DNA of 64,000 bases from SIG565 sp045594065 (GTDB lineage: Bacteria; Bacillota; Clostridia; Oscillospirales; Acutalibacteraceae), in contig JAZNXU010000040.1 of NCBI GenBank assembly GCA_045594065.1, forward strand, positions 1-64,000, given 5' to 3'. The position numbers and the translations under genes are program-made. The notes beneath the pieces were generated by a model. It saw nothing but the letters and a program-made list of their open reading frames with translations, ran no database searches and was not told where the DNA came from. Positions 7,392 through 17,092 of the stretch are shown here, in pieces (position 1 is the first letter of the stretch; the number at the start of each line of letters is the position of its first letter).

Positions 7392-8351
7392 TTATTTTTT
7401 AACTTTTTTCGGTTTCGCCTTACCAGTTAACACATCCTTTAAGGGTAAGGCGTATCCGTCCGGATACTTATCCAAATCGTCTTTATGTACAAGTTCTGCC
7501 CCATATTCATTCGCAATTTGCTTGATAACTTCTTTGAAATTTTCAATTTCGCCCTGCATTTCATTATACAATTCGGAGTCAGTAGTCTTTAAAAACTCTT
7601 CGTACTCTTTCTTAGACATCTTATCAGGATTAATCCCCTTTGCACTATAAACAAGGTCCATTATAAGAGTGAAGATATTATTTTCATATTCTCCGAGAAT
7701 AGTTTTCTCAAACCTACGAAAGCACTTGCTCATATCGACATTATACATATTGTCACGCATCATACTCTTCTTCGGACGCTTTAAGTCAAGTTTATAAACT
7801 GAATTCACTATTAACTCATCAAGCTTAGACATAAACTTATTGATCTCAGCGTCGCAGCTTGCGCCAAGTAAAAATAGAACTTTGTCGCAAAGTTTTTTGC
7901 TCTCCTGCTCGGTAAGTTCCTTACCATCAGGCAGAGGAATGCGGTTTACAAGTATCGGTATAGTATTAAAAAACGCAAAATACACCTGCATAAACACAAG
8001 GTGCGCCCTAACTTTATTATCGAGCCAGAGCTTGTGTATCATAATTTTATCTTCAAACTCGTGAAAAAAGTCGTCAAATTTATCGAAGGATAAAAATATA
8101 CGTGCGTACTGAATACGCTCCCCGTAAGGATTTGGAAGCCCATATGCTCTTAAAAGCTCTGTCTGAACCGAGGGTCCAATGTTGTTATCAGAACAAAGTT
8201 CCTCCTTAAAAAGCTCGTGTTCAAGATAGTGGAGAATTTCCTGCTCGCTGTTAATGCGCTTTTCTACAATAACACCTGCAATTCGCGTGCGCTCCTCTTT
8301 TTTCTTCAAAAAAGTAGAAGTAAAAACAGCAACAATAAGACCGCAAACCAA
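7392..8351 (-). CDS. Hypothetical membrane-anchored cytoplasmic protein
   Basis: A protein of about 319 residues that I do not recognise. One hydrophobic helix at the N-terminus is followed by a charged, helical, mostly soluble region and a lysine-rich tail. The TTG at 8351 is the first ordinary start codon but has no ribosome site and would cut the membrane helix. The frame stays open to about 8417, where AGGAG sits about 9 bases before an ATT codon. That start would add FIWENIFTVINTL and complete the helix, so a rare ATT start is possible. It is the last gene before the operon terminator, 108 bases after the flippase gene; its part in polysaccharide synthesis is unknown. Confidence 0.7.
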   Translation of the reverse strand: MVCGLIVAVFTSTFLKKKEERTRIAGVIVEKRINSEQEILHYLEHELFKEELCSDNNIGPSVQTELLRAYGLPNPYGERIQYARIFLSFDKFDDFFHEFEDKIMIHKLWLDNKVRAHLVFMQVYFAFFNTIPILVNRIPLPDGKELTEQESKKLCDKVLFLLGASCDAEINKFMSKLDELIVNSVYKLDLKRPKKSMMRDNMYNVDMSKCFRRFEKTILGEYENNIFTLIMDLVYSAKGINPDKMSKKEYEEFLKTTDSELYNEMQGEIENFKEVIKQIANEYGAELVHKDDLDKYPDGYALPLKDVLTGKAKPKKVKK

Positions 8352-8458
8352 TGTGTTTATAACAGTAAATATATTTTCCCATATAAACTCGGGGATTGAT
8401 TTTAATATATCTATAATATTATAACACTCCTATTTTATATAAAATATTTGCTTATAAA

Positions 8459-9916
8459 TTAGATGCGCTTTTTCTTAATAAACCCTAAAATCATATTTTT
8501 AATAAAAATAAAACTTTCCAGCTTGAAGAAGATAGAGCCCAATACATAAATAAGCGCACCGACAAAAATTTGAATAATTAACTGTAAAATCATATTGATT
8601 CCTTGAATGGGTAATATTTTTACTATTACAGCCATAAATAACGCGAGAATAAATGCTGGTGCCATATCCTTTATTTGCTCAAAATAAGTATAATTAATCA
8701 ATTTTTTGTTTGGGAAAGCGTTAATAACACTAACTATAATTGTGTAGATTACAGAACCTATAGCCATTGCTAAAACACTAATTTTCATAGTTATTAAAAC
8801 AATTAAAATACCCAATGTTTTTTTTGTGATTTCCATTTTTAAATATAAATCACTACGGCCCATTGCGTTTATTACATTTAAATTTGCTGTTTGTATAGGT
8901 TGCAACCCCGAAACAAAACAGAAAACATATAAAAAAGGCAGGCTTGGCAACCACTTATCTGTCAGTACTAAATGAACAAAATTTTCACCAATAGCCATCA
9001 AGCCAAACATCATAGGCCACATAATATAACTACTGGTCTTAATAGCTCTACGAGTCATACTTTTAAGTCGCTCTTTTTGGTCTTGCACATCCGACATAAC
9101 CGGCAACAGTACACTATCGATAGATGTATTTATATTGGTAACCAACATATTGGGAAGCGATTTGCCGCGATTATAATAGGCTAGGTCTGCCGTAGAATAT
9201 ATCTTACCGATTATTAATTGCCGAATATCGTTATACACGGTGTTTATCAACTGTGAAACCAATAATTTCCACCCAAAAGAAAAAAGAGATTTTAATCTAT
9301 TGAAAGAAAACATTTTTTTAGGATACCATTTAACTATTATCCAAAGCACAACAGCAGAAAAAAGACTTGAAGAAACCTGCTGCGCAACCAATGCCCATAC
9401 ACCAAAACCGAAATACGCCATAGTGATTCCTATAACAGCAGAGAAAAGTGTTCCTCCGAGTGTTGAAAAAAAGAATTTTTTAAAAATTAATTTCTTCGAA
9501 ACATACGCCGATTGAACACCGCTAAATCCCGAAATAATTAACGTTAAACCTAACACGCGTATAACACTTGTTAATTCCGGTGTATTGTAAAAGGCAGAAA
9601 TTAAGGGAGCGCAAAGAAACAAAATCAAATAACACAGTGCCCCAAAAAATATATTGCTATAAAATACAGTCGAGAAATCCAAATCATCTGCATCTTTTTT
9701 TTGAATTAAAGCAGTTCCCAAACCACCATTAACAAACACTCCAAATATAGAAGTAAAAATCGTTACAAGTGATATTAGTCCATAATCATCGGGGCTTAAT
9801 AGTCTTGCTAAAACAATTGAAACAACAAAAGCTACGCCTTGATTACCAATCCGTTCCAAGAATTTCCATATTAAATTTACCAAAGTTTTAGATTTATAAT
9901 CTTTAATTTTTGACAT
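8459..9916 (-). CDS. Polysaccharide flippase, Wzx/MOP superfamily
   Basis: A 485-residue integral membrane protein with about 12-14 hydrophobic helices. The N-terminus (GNQGVAFVVSIVLARLLSPDDYGLIS) is typical of WzxC/RfbX-like exporters of the MOP superfamily, which flip undecaprenyl-linked repeat units across the membrane. Length and early helix pattern fit the family. It lies at the distal end of the polysaccharide operon, where a flippase would complete the Wzx/Wzy pathway with the polymerase at 19269-20594. The transported unit cannot be read from sequence. Confidence 0.9.
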   Translation of the reverse strand: MSKIKDYKSKTLVNLIWKFLERIGNQGVAFVVSIVLARLLSPDDYGLISLVTIFTSIFGVFVNGGLGTALIQKKDADDLDFSTVFYSNIFFGALCYLILFLCAPLISAFYNTPELTSVIRVLGLTLIISGFSGVQSAYVSKKLIFKKFFFSTLGGTLFSAVIGITMAYFGFGVWALVAQQVSSSLFSAVVLWIIVKWYPKKMFSFNRLKSLFSFGWKLLVSQLINTVYNDIRQLIIGKIYSTADLAYYNRGKSLPNMLVTNINTSIDSVLLPVMSDVQDQKERLKSMTRRAIKTSSYIMWPMMFGLMAIGENFVHLVLTDKWLPSLPFLYVFCFVSGLQPIQTANLNVINAMGRSDLYLKMEITKKTLGILIVLITMKISVLAMAIGSVIYTIIVSVINAFPNKKLINYTYFEQIKDMAPAFILALFMAVIVKILPIQGINMILQLIIQIFVGALIYVLGSIFFKLESFIFIKNMILGFIKKKRI

Positions 9917-9933
9917 AATTATCCTTTAAAAGT

Positions 9934-11007
9934 TTATTTTATATATCCCATATCCTTCATCCAATTGCCAACAGGCGCATTTCTTGCGCCATTAAAGGTT
10001 TGCAAAAAATCAACACTGCAAGAAGTATTAGCTTCGATAATTTTAAATTTATTTTTTGTCATAGCAATATCCCAAGCAATAAATGGGATTTTTGTAAATT
10101 GGAGTTTTCTATGTAATTCAACAATATTATCTACCAACATATCCCAATTTGGAACCTTTATTCCCTCCAACTGAGCACCGCTAACAGGATGAGCAGAATA
10201 ATATATTTTGTTGCCATTAGCATCTAAAAGGCTTTCAGGGGAATGGCTACAAGCCTTTTTGAAAATTCCTGAATCAATATCAATTTCGCAATAAATTCCA
10301 CCTGCACAAGCATTATCAACGCAACTTCCCTCTTGCAATCCCATTCTTTGAAACGCATTTGTTGCAATGATTTCACCACTAGAATTTTTCACGGTAATAA
10401 TTCTTATTGTATTAACAGAATAAGGCCATAAATTATTTTCAAATTCCGATTGTTCACAAAATTCTTCAATCAGGTAATTATCTTCTTCAATAAGTTGCTG
10501 GACATCGTTCAAAGAACATTCATTCCTATTTATATAGACCTTTTCGTTTCTGATTTCTATTAAATAAAACCCATCTCCACCGCCGGAATTGATTTTTTTA
10601 TATACTAATCTTTGGTTCTTAAGAATGGCGTTAGATACATTTTCTATTATAAAGTCATCATCCAACGCAATATATGTACCGCTAACCTTGTAAGCAAAAA
10701 TCTTATTTACGGGAGCAAAATTCTTTATGAGAAAGTAGAAAACTATTTTGTTATCTAACAATACCCTATAATCTATAGCTTTATTTCTAAAGCATTGCCG
10801 CTCCCATTCTGATATATAATCTTCCGGATTGTTTTTGTCAAGTTCATAAATTACATATTCGTCAGGTGTAAAGCCAAGTCTTTTACTACGTGAAACTTCC
10901 GCTACTGATATACCAAAAGAATTCTTTTGGGAAGCCAAAAAAGATAATTTTTTTCTTCTCTCTATCAATGAGAAAATAATTTTACGCACTTTTCCTTTAA
11001 TACTCAT
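9934..11007 (-). CDS. Sugar-transfer-associated ATP-grasp protein
   Basis: A 357-residue protein of the ATPgrasp_ST kind found in polysaccharide clusters. Seen here: KINSGGGDGFYLIEI (nucleotide-binding loop), DNYLIEEFCEQ, SVNTIRIITVKN, NACAGGIYCEID and a C-terminal WDIAMTKNKFKIIEANTSC carrying the metal-binding acidic residues. ATP-grasp enzymes join a carboxylate to an amine or thiol using ATP, so it may attach an amino acid or other acid to the polymer. The exact substrate is unknown for the family. A GGAG precedes the start. It is co-directional between a cytidylyltransferase and the flippase. Confidence 0.86.
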   Translation of the reverse strand: MSIKGKVRKIIFSLIERRKKLSFLASQKNSFGISVAEVSRSKRLGFTPDEYVIYELDKNNPEDYISEWERQCFRNKAIDYRVLLDNKIVFYFLIKNFAPVNKIFAYKVSGTYIALDDDFIIENVSNAILKNQRLVYKKINSGGGDGFYLIEIRNEKVYINRNECSLNDVQQLIEEDNYLIEEFCEQSEFENNLWPYSVNTIRIITVKNSSGEIIATNAFQRMGLQEGSCVDNACAGGIYCEIDIDSGIFKKACSHSPESLLDANGNKIYYSAHPVSGAQLEGIKVPNWDMLVDNIVELHRKLQFTKIPFIAWDIAMTKNKFKIIEANTSCSVDFLQTFNGARNAPVGNWMKDMGYIK

Positions 11008-11024
11008 AAAAACTCCATTAGATT

Positions 11025-11453
11025 TTAATCTTCAATTTTTTCTTCTTCGACAGTTCTTAACTTTGTTGAAGAAATTTCAGGTGTATATGGTAAAAATACC
11101 ACGTCGACACCCAGCAAATTAAGGTCATTTTTTGTTTTTATCCAACGAGGATCATTCTTCCAATCATCTCCAATAAAAACTGCATCAAATTTAAGTCCAT
11201 TTAGCAACTCTATTTTATCCAATGTGTTAACGATTATAGCCCTATCTACCGCTTTTATATTCTCGACAATCGCTCTCCTGTTCTCCTGCGTTATAACTGG
11301 TTGCTTATTCTTATAGCACTGAACAAGAGAATCCGAATTAACTCCTACTATCAAAAAATCGCATTGATTCTTTGCATTATTTATAAGATTCAGATGACCG
11401 ATATGAAACATATCATACACACCTTGTGTATATCCTATTTTATACTTTTTCAA
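11025..11453 (-). CDS. Glycerol-3-phosphate cytidylyltransferase-like protein
   Basis: A 142-residue nucleotidyltransferase of the TagD kind, which makes CDP-glycerol from CTP and glycerol-3-phosphate. The signature GVYDMFHIGHLNLINNAK holds the HxGH motif at about residues 17-20, with VGVNSD and the C-terminal EISSTKLR (the ISST signature). Length matches TagD. It overlaps the upstream acyltransferase gene by 4 bases. A CDP-glycerol glycerophosphotransferase-like gene lies two genes upstream, so together they probably add glycerol phosphate. Closely related enzymes use other alcohol phosphates, so the substrate is inferred. Confidence 0.88.
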   Translation of the reverse strand: MKKYKIGYTQGVYDMFHIGHLNLINNAKNQCDFLIVGVNSDSLVQCYKNKQPVITQENRRAIVENIKAVDRAIIVNTLDKIELLNGLKFDAVFIGDDWKNDPRWIKTKNDLNLLGVDVVFLPYTPEISSTKLRTVEEEKIED

Positions 11454-12523
11454 TGAATACTCTCCTTTTTGACTAGTCTAAAAGATAAATTAGAAAATCC
11501 AAAAATAAAACCACCTACGCAAGGTATTTTCTTTAAATATTTTTGCAGATAACACATTACTATAACCGCAATTACAGTAGTTAGCGGAGCGATAATCAAG
11601 TTAAGCAAATTAATATGTATTACAAAAGGATTGAAATTGAGCAACTCTATTATTTTCTTTAAAACTCTCGCCCCGATATTTTCTACAAAAAAAGTCTGTA
11701 AAATATACAATTCTAAAGTGCATTGCCCCGCTTCTATGATTAAATCAGAAAGCTTATTTAATAGCTTATGCCGACTTCGTGTCCACAAATGAAAAATCAA
11801 ATCAAACGATATTTTCATTACAATACAACCAACCAAACCTAAAACTGTGCGATATAAAATAACTAATGTTGTTTTAACCGGAGTGTTGAACGCAAAAACA
11901 TTACATCCCGTATTCCAAACATTATAATCAACTTTCCAGAAACAATAGAGTAATATAAATGCTAAAAAGAAACACACTTTCAGATAAAACATATTAATTT
12001 TTTTACTGTGTAATAGCTGTTTCAATTCATAAAAGTAAAATCCAAAAATACACGGGATAAATAAAAACCCAATATTGTGACTATCCTTAATTACCGTATG
12101 AAAGGCAATAATTATTAAACACAGCACTAAAAATTTAATAATCTTATTAAATGAAAACAAAGAATCTACAGCAATAATTATAACCGAGACATAAAAAATT
12201 GACCAAAGAAACCAGAAGCGACCAATAGAAAAGGATAAATTGAGAGAGGCAAGATTAAATATCAGATTCCATAATACTATTGGAAATAGAATTGAAGTTA
12301 TCTTATTTAATATATTTAGATGTGCTTTTCTTCGTTTACAGCTCTTATAAAGAAAATAGCCAGTAACAAAAGCAAACATAGGCATATCATATGTCCTTAA
12401 AAATACGGCTAACCAAGAAGAAACGGTGGAACCGCATTTGAATGCGGTAATCGTATGGCCCAAAATAACTCCAAATATAAGAATGCCTTTGTAAAAATCC
12501 CATCTATAATCTCTGCGTTCCAA
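11450..12523 (-). CDS. Acyltransferase 3 family membrane protein
   Basis: A 357-residue protein with about ten membrane helices and the opening RRDYRWDFYKGILIFGVILGH, typical of acyltransferase-3 (OafA/WecH-like) proteins, whose histidine after the first helix is needed for catalysis. MFAFVTGYFLYKS is a second family feature. These enzymes move acetyl or succinyl groups from CoA to sugars during polymer assembly. It overlaps tagD-like by 4 bases and sits 12 bases after the glycerophosphotransferase gene. Confidence 0.85.
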   Translation of the reverse strand: MERRDYRWDFYKGILIFGVILGHTITAFKCGSTVSSWLAVFLRTYDMPMFAFVTGYFLYKSCKRRKAHLNILNKITSILFPIVLWNLIFNLASLNLSFSIGRFWFLWSIFYVSVIIIAVDSLFSFNKIIKFLVLCLIIIAFHTVIKDSHNIGFLFIPCIFGFYFYELKQLLHSKKINMFYLKVCFFLAFILLYCFWKVDYNVWNTGCNVFAFNTPVKTTLVILYRTVLGLVGCIVMKISFDLIFHLWTRSRHKLLNKLSDLIIEAGQCTLELYILQTFFVENIGARVLKKIIELLNFNPFVIHINLLNLIIAPLTTVIAVIVMCYLQKYLKKIPCVGGFIFGFSNLSFRLVKKESIH

Positions 12524-12535
12524 ATAAAGTTCCCC

Positions 12536-13711
12536 TTACTTTAACAACTCTTTAACCTTTAAGTAAACTCTTTCACAGCTATTGCCATCTGCATAGGGAC
12601 AAAATCTTTCACGAAGCTGCTCCCTTCGCTCAGCGTAATCATCAGCTGTGATATTTATCATATTTTCTACAACTTCATCCCATGTTTTACAAACCGGTCC
12701 ATATGTAATCTCATCAAAATTATAATAGAAGCCAAAATCATCTTTTAAATACTCATCATAATCGTAGGTGAAATAAATAATTGGCTTTCCCGATGCCAGA
12801 TATCCAAACATAATACCGGAATAATCTGTAATTAAGCCATCACACACGGGAAGAAACTCATAGACATCTCCATACTTGTCCTTATCCGTTGCAAATATGA
12901 TGTTACTTAGAGAGTCGGTATAACCCGCATATTTTTCAAATTCATGAAAATGCGGCTTAAAAATCATAATAATATTGTTTTCTACCAACTCTTTGTTAAC
13001 AGTCTTTAATGATTCAATACTCATTACAGAATTAAATGAAGAGTCTTTACCGAAGTTACGATGAGTAGGTAAATAAACATAAATTTTGCACCCATTGTGT
13101 TCTTTTCGAATTTCATTTATGGTATCATTGGGCTTTTCCAAAACAAAAGTATCATCTTTCGGCTGACCGGTTATGAACATTCTATCTCTCGAAATGTTAT
13201 ATGAGTCGGAATATTTTTTTGACGCTTCTTCGCAAGCAGTCATCCAATAATCGTCGAAATGTGCATACGATAATGTCTGATATTTGTTTTTATTAAAAGA
13301 ACTCGGATCAATAGTCCATTTTTTGTTGTTTTTAATTCCAAAGCCGTGCCACAGCTGAATCTTTTTCGCACCACCGATTAAATATGGTATATGGTCATTA
13401 TTGCCTTCAGTTTCAAACACAACCTCTGCGCGTAAAGTATACCACTTAGCCATTAAAGATTTGTAATTGAATGCCCTGTACCCTTCTGAAATGGCTTTAT
13501 TTACTGCTTCTTGATTATTTGAAACCCAAACGGCCTTGATTTCGGAATGATTTTGATTTATATATCTAAACATATATTTTGAATTATCCCCGTAAAGTTC
13601 ACCTTGCCATGCTCCAAAAAGCCAAAGGTTTTTCTTTTTTGGAAAAAAATTAGATATTAAATATAACGAATTAAGCAAATGTTTTTTCACCTTATATCTA
13701 ATTAAATTCAT
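12536..13711 (-). CDS. CDP-glycerol glycerophosphotransferase family protein (TagB/TagF-like)
   Basis: About 391 residues. The GT-B-like C-terminal domain shows the family hallmarks: IQLWHGFGIKNNKK, ITGQPKDD, YLPTHRNFG, FKPHFHE and CDGLITDYSGIMFGYL with the Asp-Tyr-Ser that binds the nucleotide phosphate. Members transfer glycerol phosphate from CDP-glycerol in teichoic-acid-like polymers. The ATG at 13711 is preferred because GAGGGCG lies upstream; an in-frame TTG at 13750 would overlap the upstream glycosyltransferase gene but lacks a ribosome site. With the TagD-like enzyme it suggests glycerol-phosphate decoration of the polymer. Confidence 0.88.
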   Translation of the reverse strand: MNLIRYKVKKHLLNSLYLISNFFPKKKNLWLFGAWQGELYGDNSKYMFRYINQNHSEIKAVWVSNNQEAVNKAISEGYRAFNYKSLMAKWYTLRAEVVFETEGNNDHIPYLIGGAKKIQLWHGFGIKNNKKWTIDPSSFNKNKYQTLSYAHFDDYWMTACEEASKKYSDSYNISRDRMFITGQPKDDTFVLEKPNDTINEIRKEHNGCKIYVYLPTHRNFGKDSSFNSVMSIESLKTVNKELVENNIIMIFKPHFHEFEKYAGYTDSLSNIIFATDKDKYGDVYEFLPVCDGLITDYSGIMFGYLASGKPIIYFTYDYDEYLKDDFGFYYNFDEITYGPVCKTWDEVVENMINITADDYAERREQLRERFCPYADGNSCERVYLKVKELLK

Positions 13712-13742
13712 CTTTCTCAATCGCCCTCTTTTATGATATTTA

Positions 13743-14612
13743 CTATTCAAATTTTGATTGGAGGTTTACTACCACTTCTAATTGGTCTAAACCTTTAATC
13801 CACCTATTATCATATAAATAAAAATCATCTCTTTTACTCTTTCTGTTTAATAATTTTGAAATTTGACACTTCATCATTGAAAGAATTTTATCCCTGATCA
13901 AACGCACCCTTAGCCTTATATAGGAGAAAAAAGTAATTACGCCATGTTTATACCTAATTTTCATGTTTTCTAAGCGCAACATTAAATGAGATTTATATGA
14001 TGAAGAACTAATTCCTCCAAACGAAAAAATAGAAAAAGGAATATCAACATATATGAATGGAACATTATTCAAATAAGCACCAATTAGGAAATCATAATCC
14101 GCACATATTTTGTACTTTAGATTGAACGGTTTATCTTTCATTAATATTGTTTTCACAAAAACACTTTGATGACAAATCGGCATTTCAATTTTAAAATGCT
14201 CAAGCTGGGGTGGTACAGCATAACGAAAGTAACCGTTTCTTTCGAAAATTGTATTTCCGTATACAACTCCGGCTGAATCTAAATTTTCTTTGCTAACCAA
14301 AGCTAAAACATCCTTATTATAAAAAACATCCCCTGCATTTAGGAATATAATCCACTGCCCCGTAGCCATAGCAATACCTTTATTCATAGCGTCATATATA
14401 CCAGAATCAGGCTCAGAATTGATAATAAAACTGAGGCCCTTTTCTTTAAACTTATGTGCATATGATTTAACAACATCTAATGTGCTATCAGTAGACGCAC
14501 CATCTATAATAATATATTCATAGTCTTTGCAGGACTGCAATAAGACAGATTCAATTGTTTTTGTTATATCATTTTCTGCATTAAAACACACAGTAACAAT
14601 TGAAAATCTCAT
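13743..14612 (-). CDS. Family 2 glycosyltransferase (WcaA/WbbD-like)
   Basis: A 289-residue GT-A fold glycosyltransferase. SIVTVCFNAENDITKTIESV opens the nucleotide-binding domain, YIIIDGASTDST carries the conserved aspartate, and FLNAGDVFY replaces the usual DxD-type motif, as in WcaA-like members. A basic C-terminal region follows. It probably adds one sugar to the lipid-linked repeat unit at the cytoplasmic membrane; donor and linkage are unknown. A 101-base gap separates it from the upstream gene. Confidence 0.9.
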   Translation of the reverse strand: MRFSIVTVCFNAENDITKTIESVLLQSCKDYEYIIIDGASTDSTLDVVKSYAHKFKEKGLSFIINSEPDSGIYDAMNKGIAMATGQWIIFLNAGDVFYNKDVLALVSKENLDSAGVVYGNTIFERNGYFRYAVPPQLEHFKIEMPICHQSVFVKTILMKDKPFNLKYKICADYDFLIGAYLNNVPFIYVDIPFSIFSFGGISSSSYKSHLMLRLENMKIRYKHGVITFFSYIRLRVRLIRDKILSMMKCQISKLLNRKSKRDDFYLYDNRWIKGLDQLEVVVNLQSKFE

Positions 14613-14713
14613 TTTACTCCACCTTAAATTCTCATTCGCAATTTTTAATCAACTATCAAGACATCTACTTGAATATTTTTAGCATCGTATAATACCGACA
14701 ACCAGTTCTTGTA

Positions 14714-15808
14714 CTAATTACCACTCTTTACGCAATGCTTACCTCGAATTACTTTTAACTTTCTTTTTATTTCGATAATAAATTGCTCAAGTTGTCCTAT
14801 AAGCAAATATAACATATATGCTCGTCGCAATAACAAATCAAGCATTATGCGTTTTATTAGTGAAAGCCGATTTCTCGGACAGTTTTCAAGTAAATATCCA
14901 TACTTATAGTTCTCACAAAGCTCTCTACAATGCTGCAATTTAGCTTGCGTATTCAATTTTTTCCCTGAACCAAATACCCATCCCAATGTCGCAAATATCA
15001 ACCTAGCTTCAACTTTCTTTAAAACATCATCATATTCTTTATCCAAGTTTAAGTTTCGACTCATTTCGATACTTGTTTCATAAAAAAGGCATCTTCTGTC
15101 AATCAAATCCGTACCGCCCCAAAATCTTGATGTAGCACCAGAGCCTCTTTTGTAATAATAATATAGTGGCTTGCTAATTGTACTAATTCCGTTTATATAC
15201 CTGTAATACTCTGCATTAAATAGGAAATCCTCTCCATATCCCAAACCAGGCTTAAATCTTATGTTATATTGATTTAATATATCTCTTCTATAAGCTTTAT
15301 TGCAAACAAACGTACATAACCAGCCTCTTGCATCAAGATTATCCCCTACTTCTTCGAAAAGAGTTTGTATTCCGTTATCAGCTCGCAAATATGCATTAGA
15401 ATGTTTAGGCGAAAAACTTCCTAAACAATTTTGAAAGTCATCAAAAATTGCATATCCGGTTACCAAGAGATCTACATTTGGATTATTAGAATTGATAATA
15501 TTTTCATAGTTTGCAATCAAAGTCTCATTCACACAATCATCGGCGTCAACAAAAGTTATCCATTCGTTTTTTGCAATTTCTATGCCCGCATTACGTGCTA
15601 CGGAAACACCTTCGTTTTTCTTATCAATAACGGTTATAAAGGGTGTGTATTTGGTCTGAAGTTTCCTGCACAGAGCAAGGCTATTATCAGTACTTCCATC
15701 GTTTACTAATATTAATTCCAAGCCTGTTATTGAATTCGTTAGAATACTTTCCACACATTTTTCTAAATACTTTTCGGCATTATAAATTGGGACTATTACT
15801 GTAATCAT
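14714..15808 (-). CDS. Family 2 glycosyltransferase
   Basis: A 364-residue GT2 enzyme: ITVIVPIYNAEKYLEKCVES, LILVNDGSTDNS, GVSVARNAGIE and TFVDADDCV (the metal-binding acidic motif near residue 89), followed by an acceptor region with GYGEDFLFN. The C-terminus is basic and hydrophobic, consistent with membrane association. It lies between the F420-hydrogenase-beta-like gene and another glycosyltransferase in the operon. Specificity cannot be predicted. Confidence 0.92.
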   Translation of the reverse strand: MITVIVPIYNAEKYLEKCVESILTNSITGLELILVNDGSTDNSLALCRKLQTKYTPFITVIDKKNEGVSVARNAGIEIAKNEWITFVDADDCVNETLIANYENIINSNNPNVDLLVTGYAIFDDFQNCLGSFSPKHSNAYLRADNGIQTLFEEVGDNLDARGWLCTFVCNKAYRRDILNQYNIRFKPGLGYGEDFLFNAEYYRYINGISTISKPLYYYYKRGSGATSRFWGGTDLIDRRCLFYETSIEMSRNLNLDKEYDDVLKKVEARLIFATLGWVFGSGKKLNTQAKLQHCRELCENYKYGYLLENCPRNRLSLIKRIMLDLLLRRAYMLYLLIGQLEQFIIEIKRKLKVIRGKHCVKSGN

Positions 15809-15896
15809 ATCTGACGCCTCTCCTAATTTCTATAGTATAGTCATCTGTTCAATGACCATTTCTAGGGAAAATGTTTAATCTGCTTCTAACTGTGAA

Positions 15897-17081
15897 TTAC
15901 AATATATAATGTTTATTCATTTTCTTCTTTATTTTCATAAACTTATACTTAATTTTTTTAAACAGAAGTTCAACTGTGTCTTTGAAATAATATTTTCTTT
16001 TTAACCACAGCACTGCATTCTCAAAGCCTTTTTTATTGTACTTTTCGCGGAATTCAAATCTATCCTCATTGCTATTTGTAATGGGACGCAAAAATGGATT
16101 ATATCTTACAACTTCTGAAAGATTACGTTCCTCTACAAACAAATCAGATTTCACAGCTTCAAAAAAATCATAACCTTGTTGTGTATTAATTAATACTGCA
16201 CTGATTCCTTTATGATGCTCTACTTTGACACCTGCAGTGTGCACCGAGTTCAATCCCCAAAAATCGCCTAACGTAATATCGGAAGAGCGACTTGTGCTCG
16301 AGTAACGGCACGTGTGACACGATTCTCGGTCCAATACATTTTTCATAAAAGCATACAAATAAGAATCTTGCGACTGTGGCACGGCAATTTTTTTGCCGTT
16401 ATTTAATAAAACCTGAAATACATATTGATTGTTGTCTCTAAACGCATAGGTCTTTACATCATCTAAACTTTTAACAAGTGATAATAAATGATCTTCTAGA
16501 TACTTTGGAGATGGTACACCGTGACAAATTAAATCAACCGTAAGTAATTGCGTCTTAAATTTTTCTCCCACAACTCTCTTGACAGCATCAGTTTGACAAG
16601 GAGTACCAAAGAATACAACTTGTTCGCCATTTAAGAGTTTATTCTTTACCTGCTTGTAGATGTCAAAAATAGAGCTTTGAACATATTTAGACATACGTAG
16701 TTTATTAAGTTGCTCCTCTGTATCACAAATACAGTGTCTAACTACTAAATCGTCTCCTATAATTGCGCCTACAACTGTATATCCTCTTGAAAACGCATAT
16801 TCAGCTATACTCGCTGCAATTCCACCACTGTTACTATGTGAGCGCGCTATTTCATCATTTCTCCACGCTGCATATACAGTTTCCGGAATATTCCGACCTT
16901 CGATAGTATTTAACTGTGAACACACAGTCTCACACATATGGCAATTCTTACATTTTGCAAAATCAATCTTAGGAAATAGAAACCCCTGATCATCTGATAC
17001 TACATCAATAGCATTTGCCGGACAGATATTATAGCACGCTAAGCATCCGGTACATTTTGCTTTTTCAGATAGATGCACCAT
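15897..17081 (-). CDS. F420H2 dehydrogenase/hydrogenase beta-subunit-like iron-sulfur protein
   Basis: A 394-residue protein. Two 4Fe-4S clusters occupy the N-terminus (CTGCLACYNICP and CKNCHMCETVCS, residues about 10-52). Then come FrhB/FdhB N- and C-terminal domains with SNSGGIAASIAEYAFSRGY, VVFFGTPCQTDAVKR, LICHGVPSP and TLGDFWG. True F420 enzymes are unlikely here; this subfamily is common in polysaccharide clusters beside pyruvyl transferases, as here (11-base gap to 17093-18118). It is probably a flavin- and ferredoxin-linked redox enzyme acting on a sugar precursor or lipid carrier; the reaction is not established. GGGGAA precedes the ATG. Confidence 0.88.
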   Translation of the reverse strand: MVHLSEKAKCTGCLACYNICPANAIDVVSDDQGFLFPKIDFAKCKNCHMCETVCSQLNTIEGRNIPETVYAAWRNDEIARSHSNSGGIAASIAEYAFSRGYTVVGAIIGDDLVVRHCICDTEEQLNKLRMSKYVQSSIFDIYKQVKNKLLNGEQVVFFGTPCQTDAVKRVVGEKFKTQLLTVDLICHGVPSPKYLEDHLLSLVKSLDDVKTYAFRDNNQYVFQVLLNNGKKIAVPQSQDSYLYAFMKNVLDRESCHTCRYSSTSRSSDITLGDFWGLNSVHTAGVKVEHHKGISAVLINTQQGYDFFEAVKSDLFVEERNLSEVVRYNPFLRPITNSNEDRFEFREKYNKKGFENAVLWLKRKYYFKDTVELLFKKIKYKFMKIKKKMNKHYIL

Positions 17082-17092
17082 TTTACTTCCCC

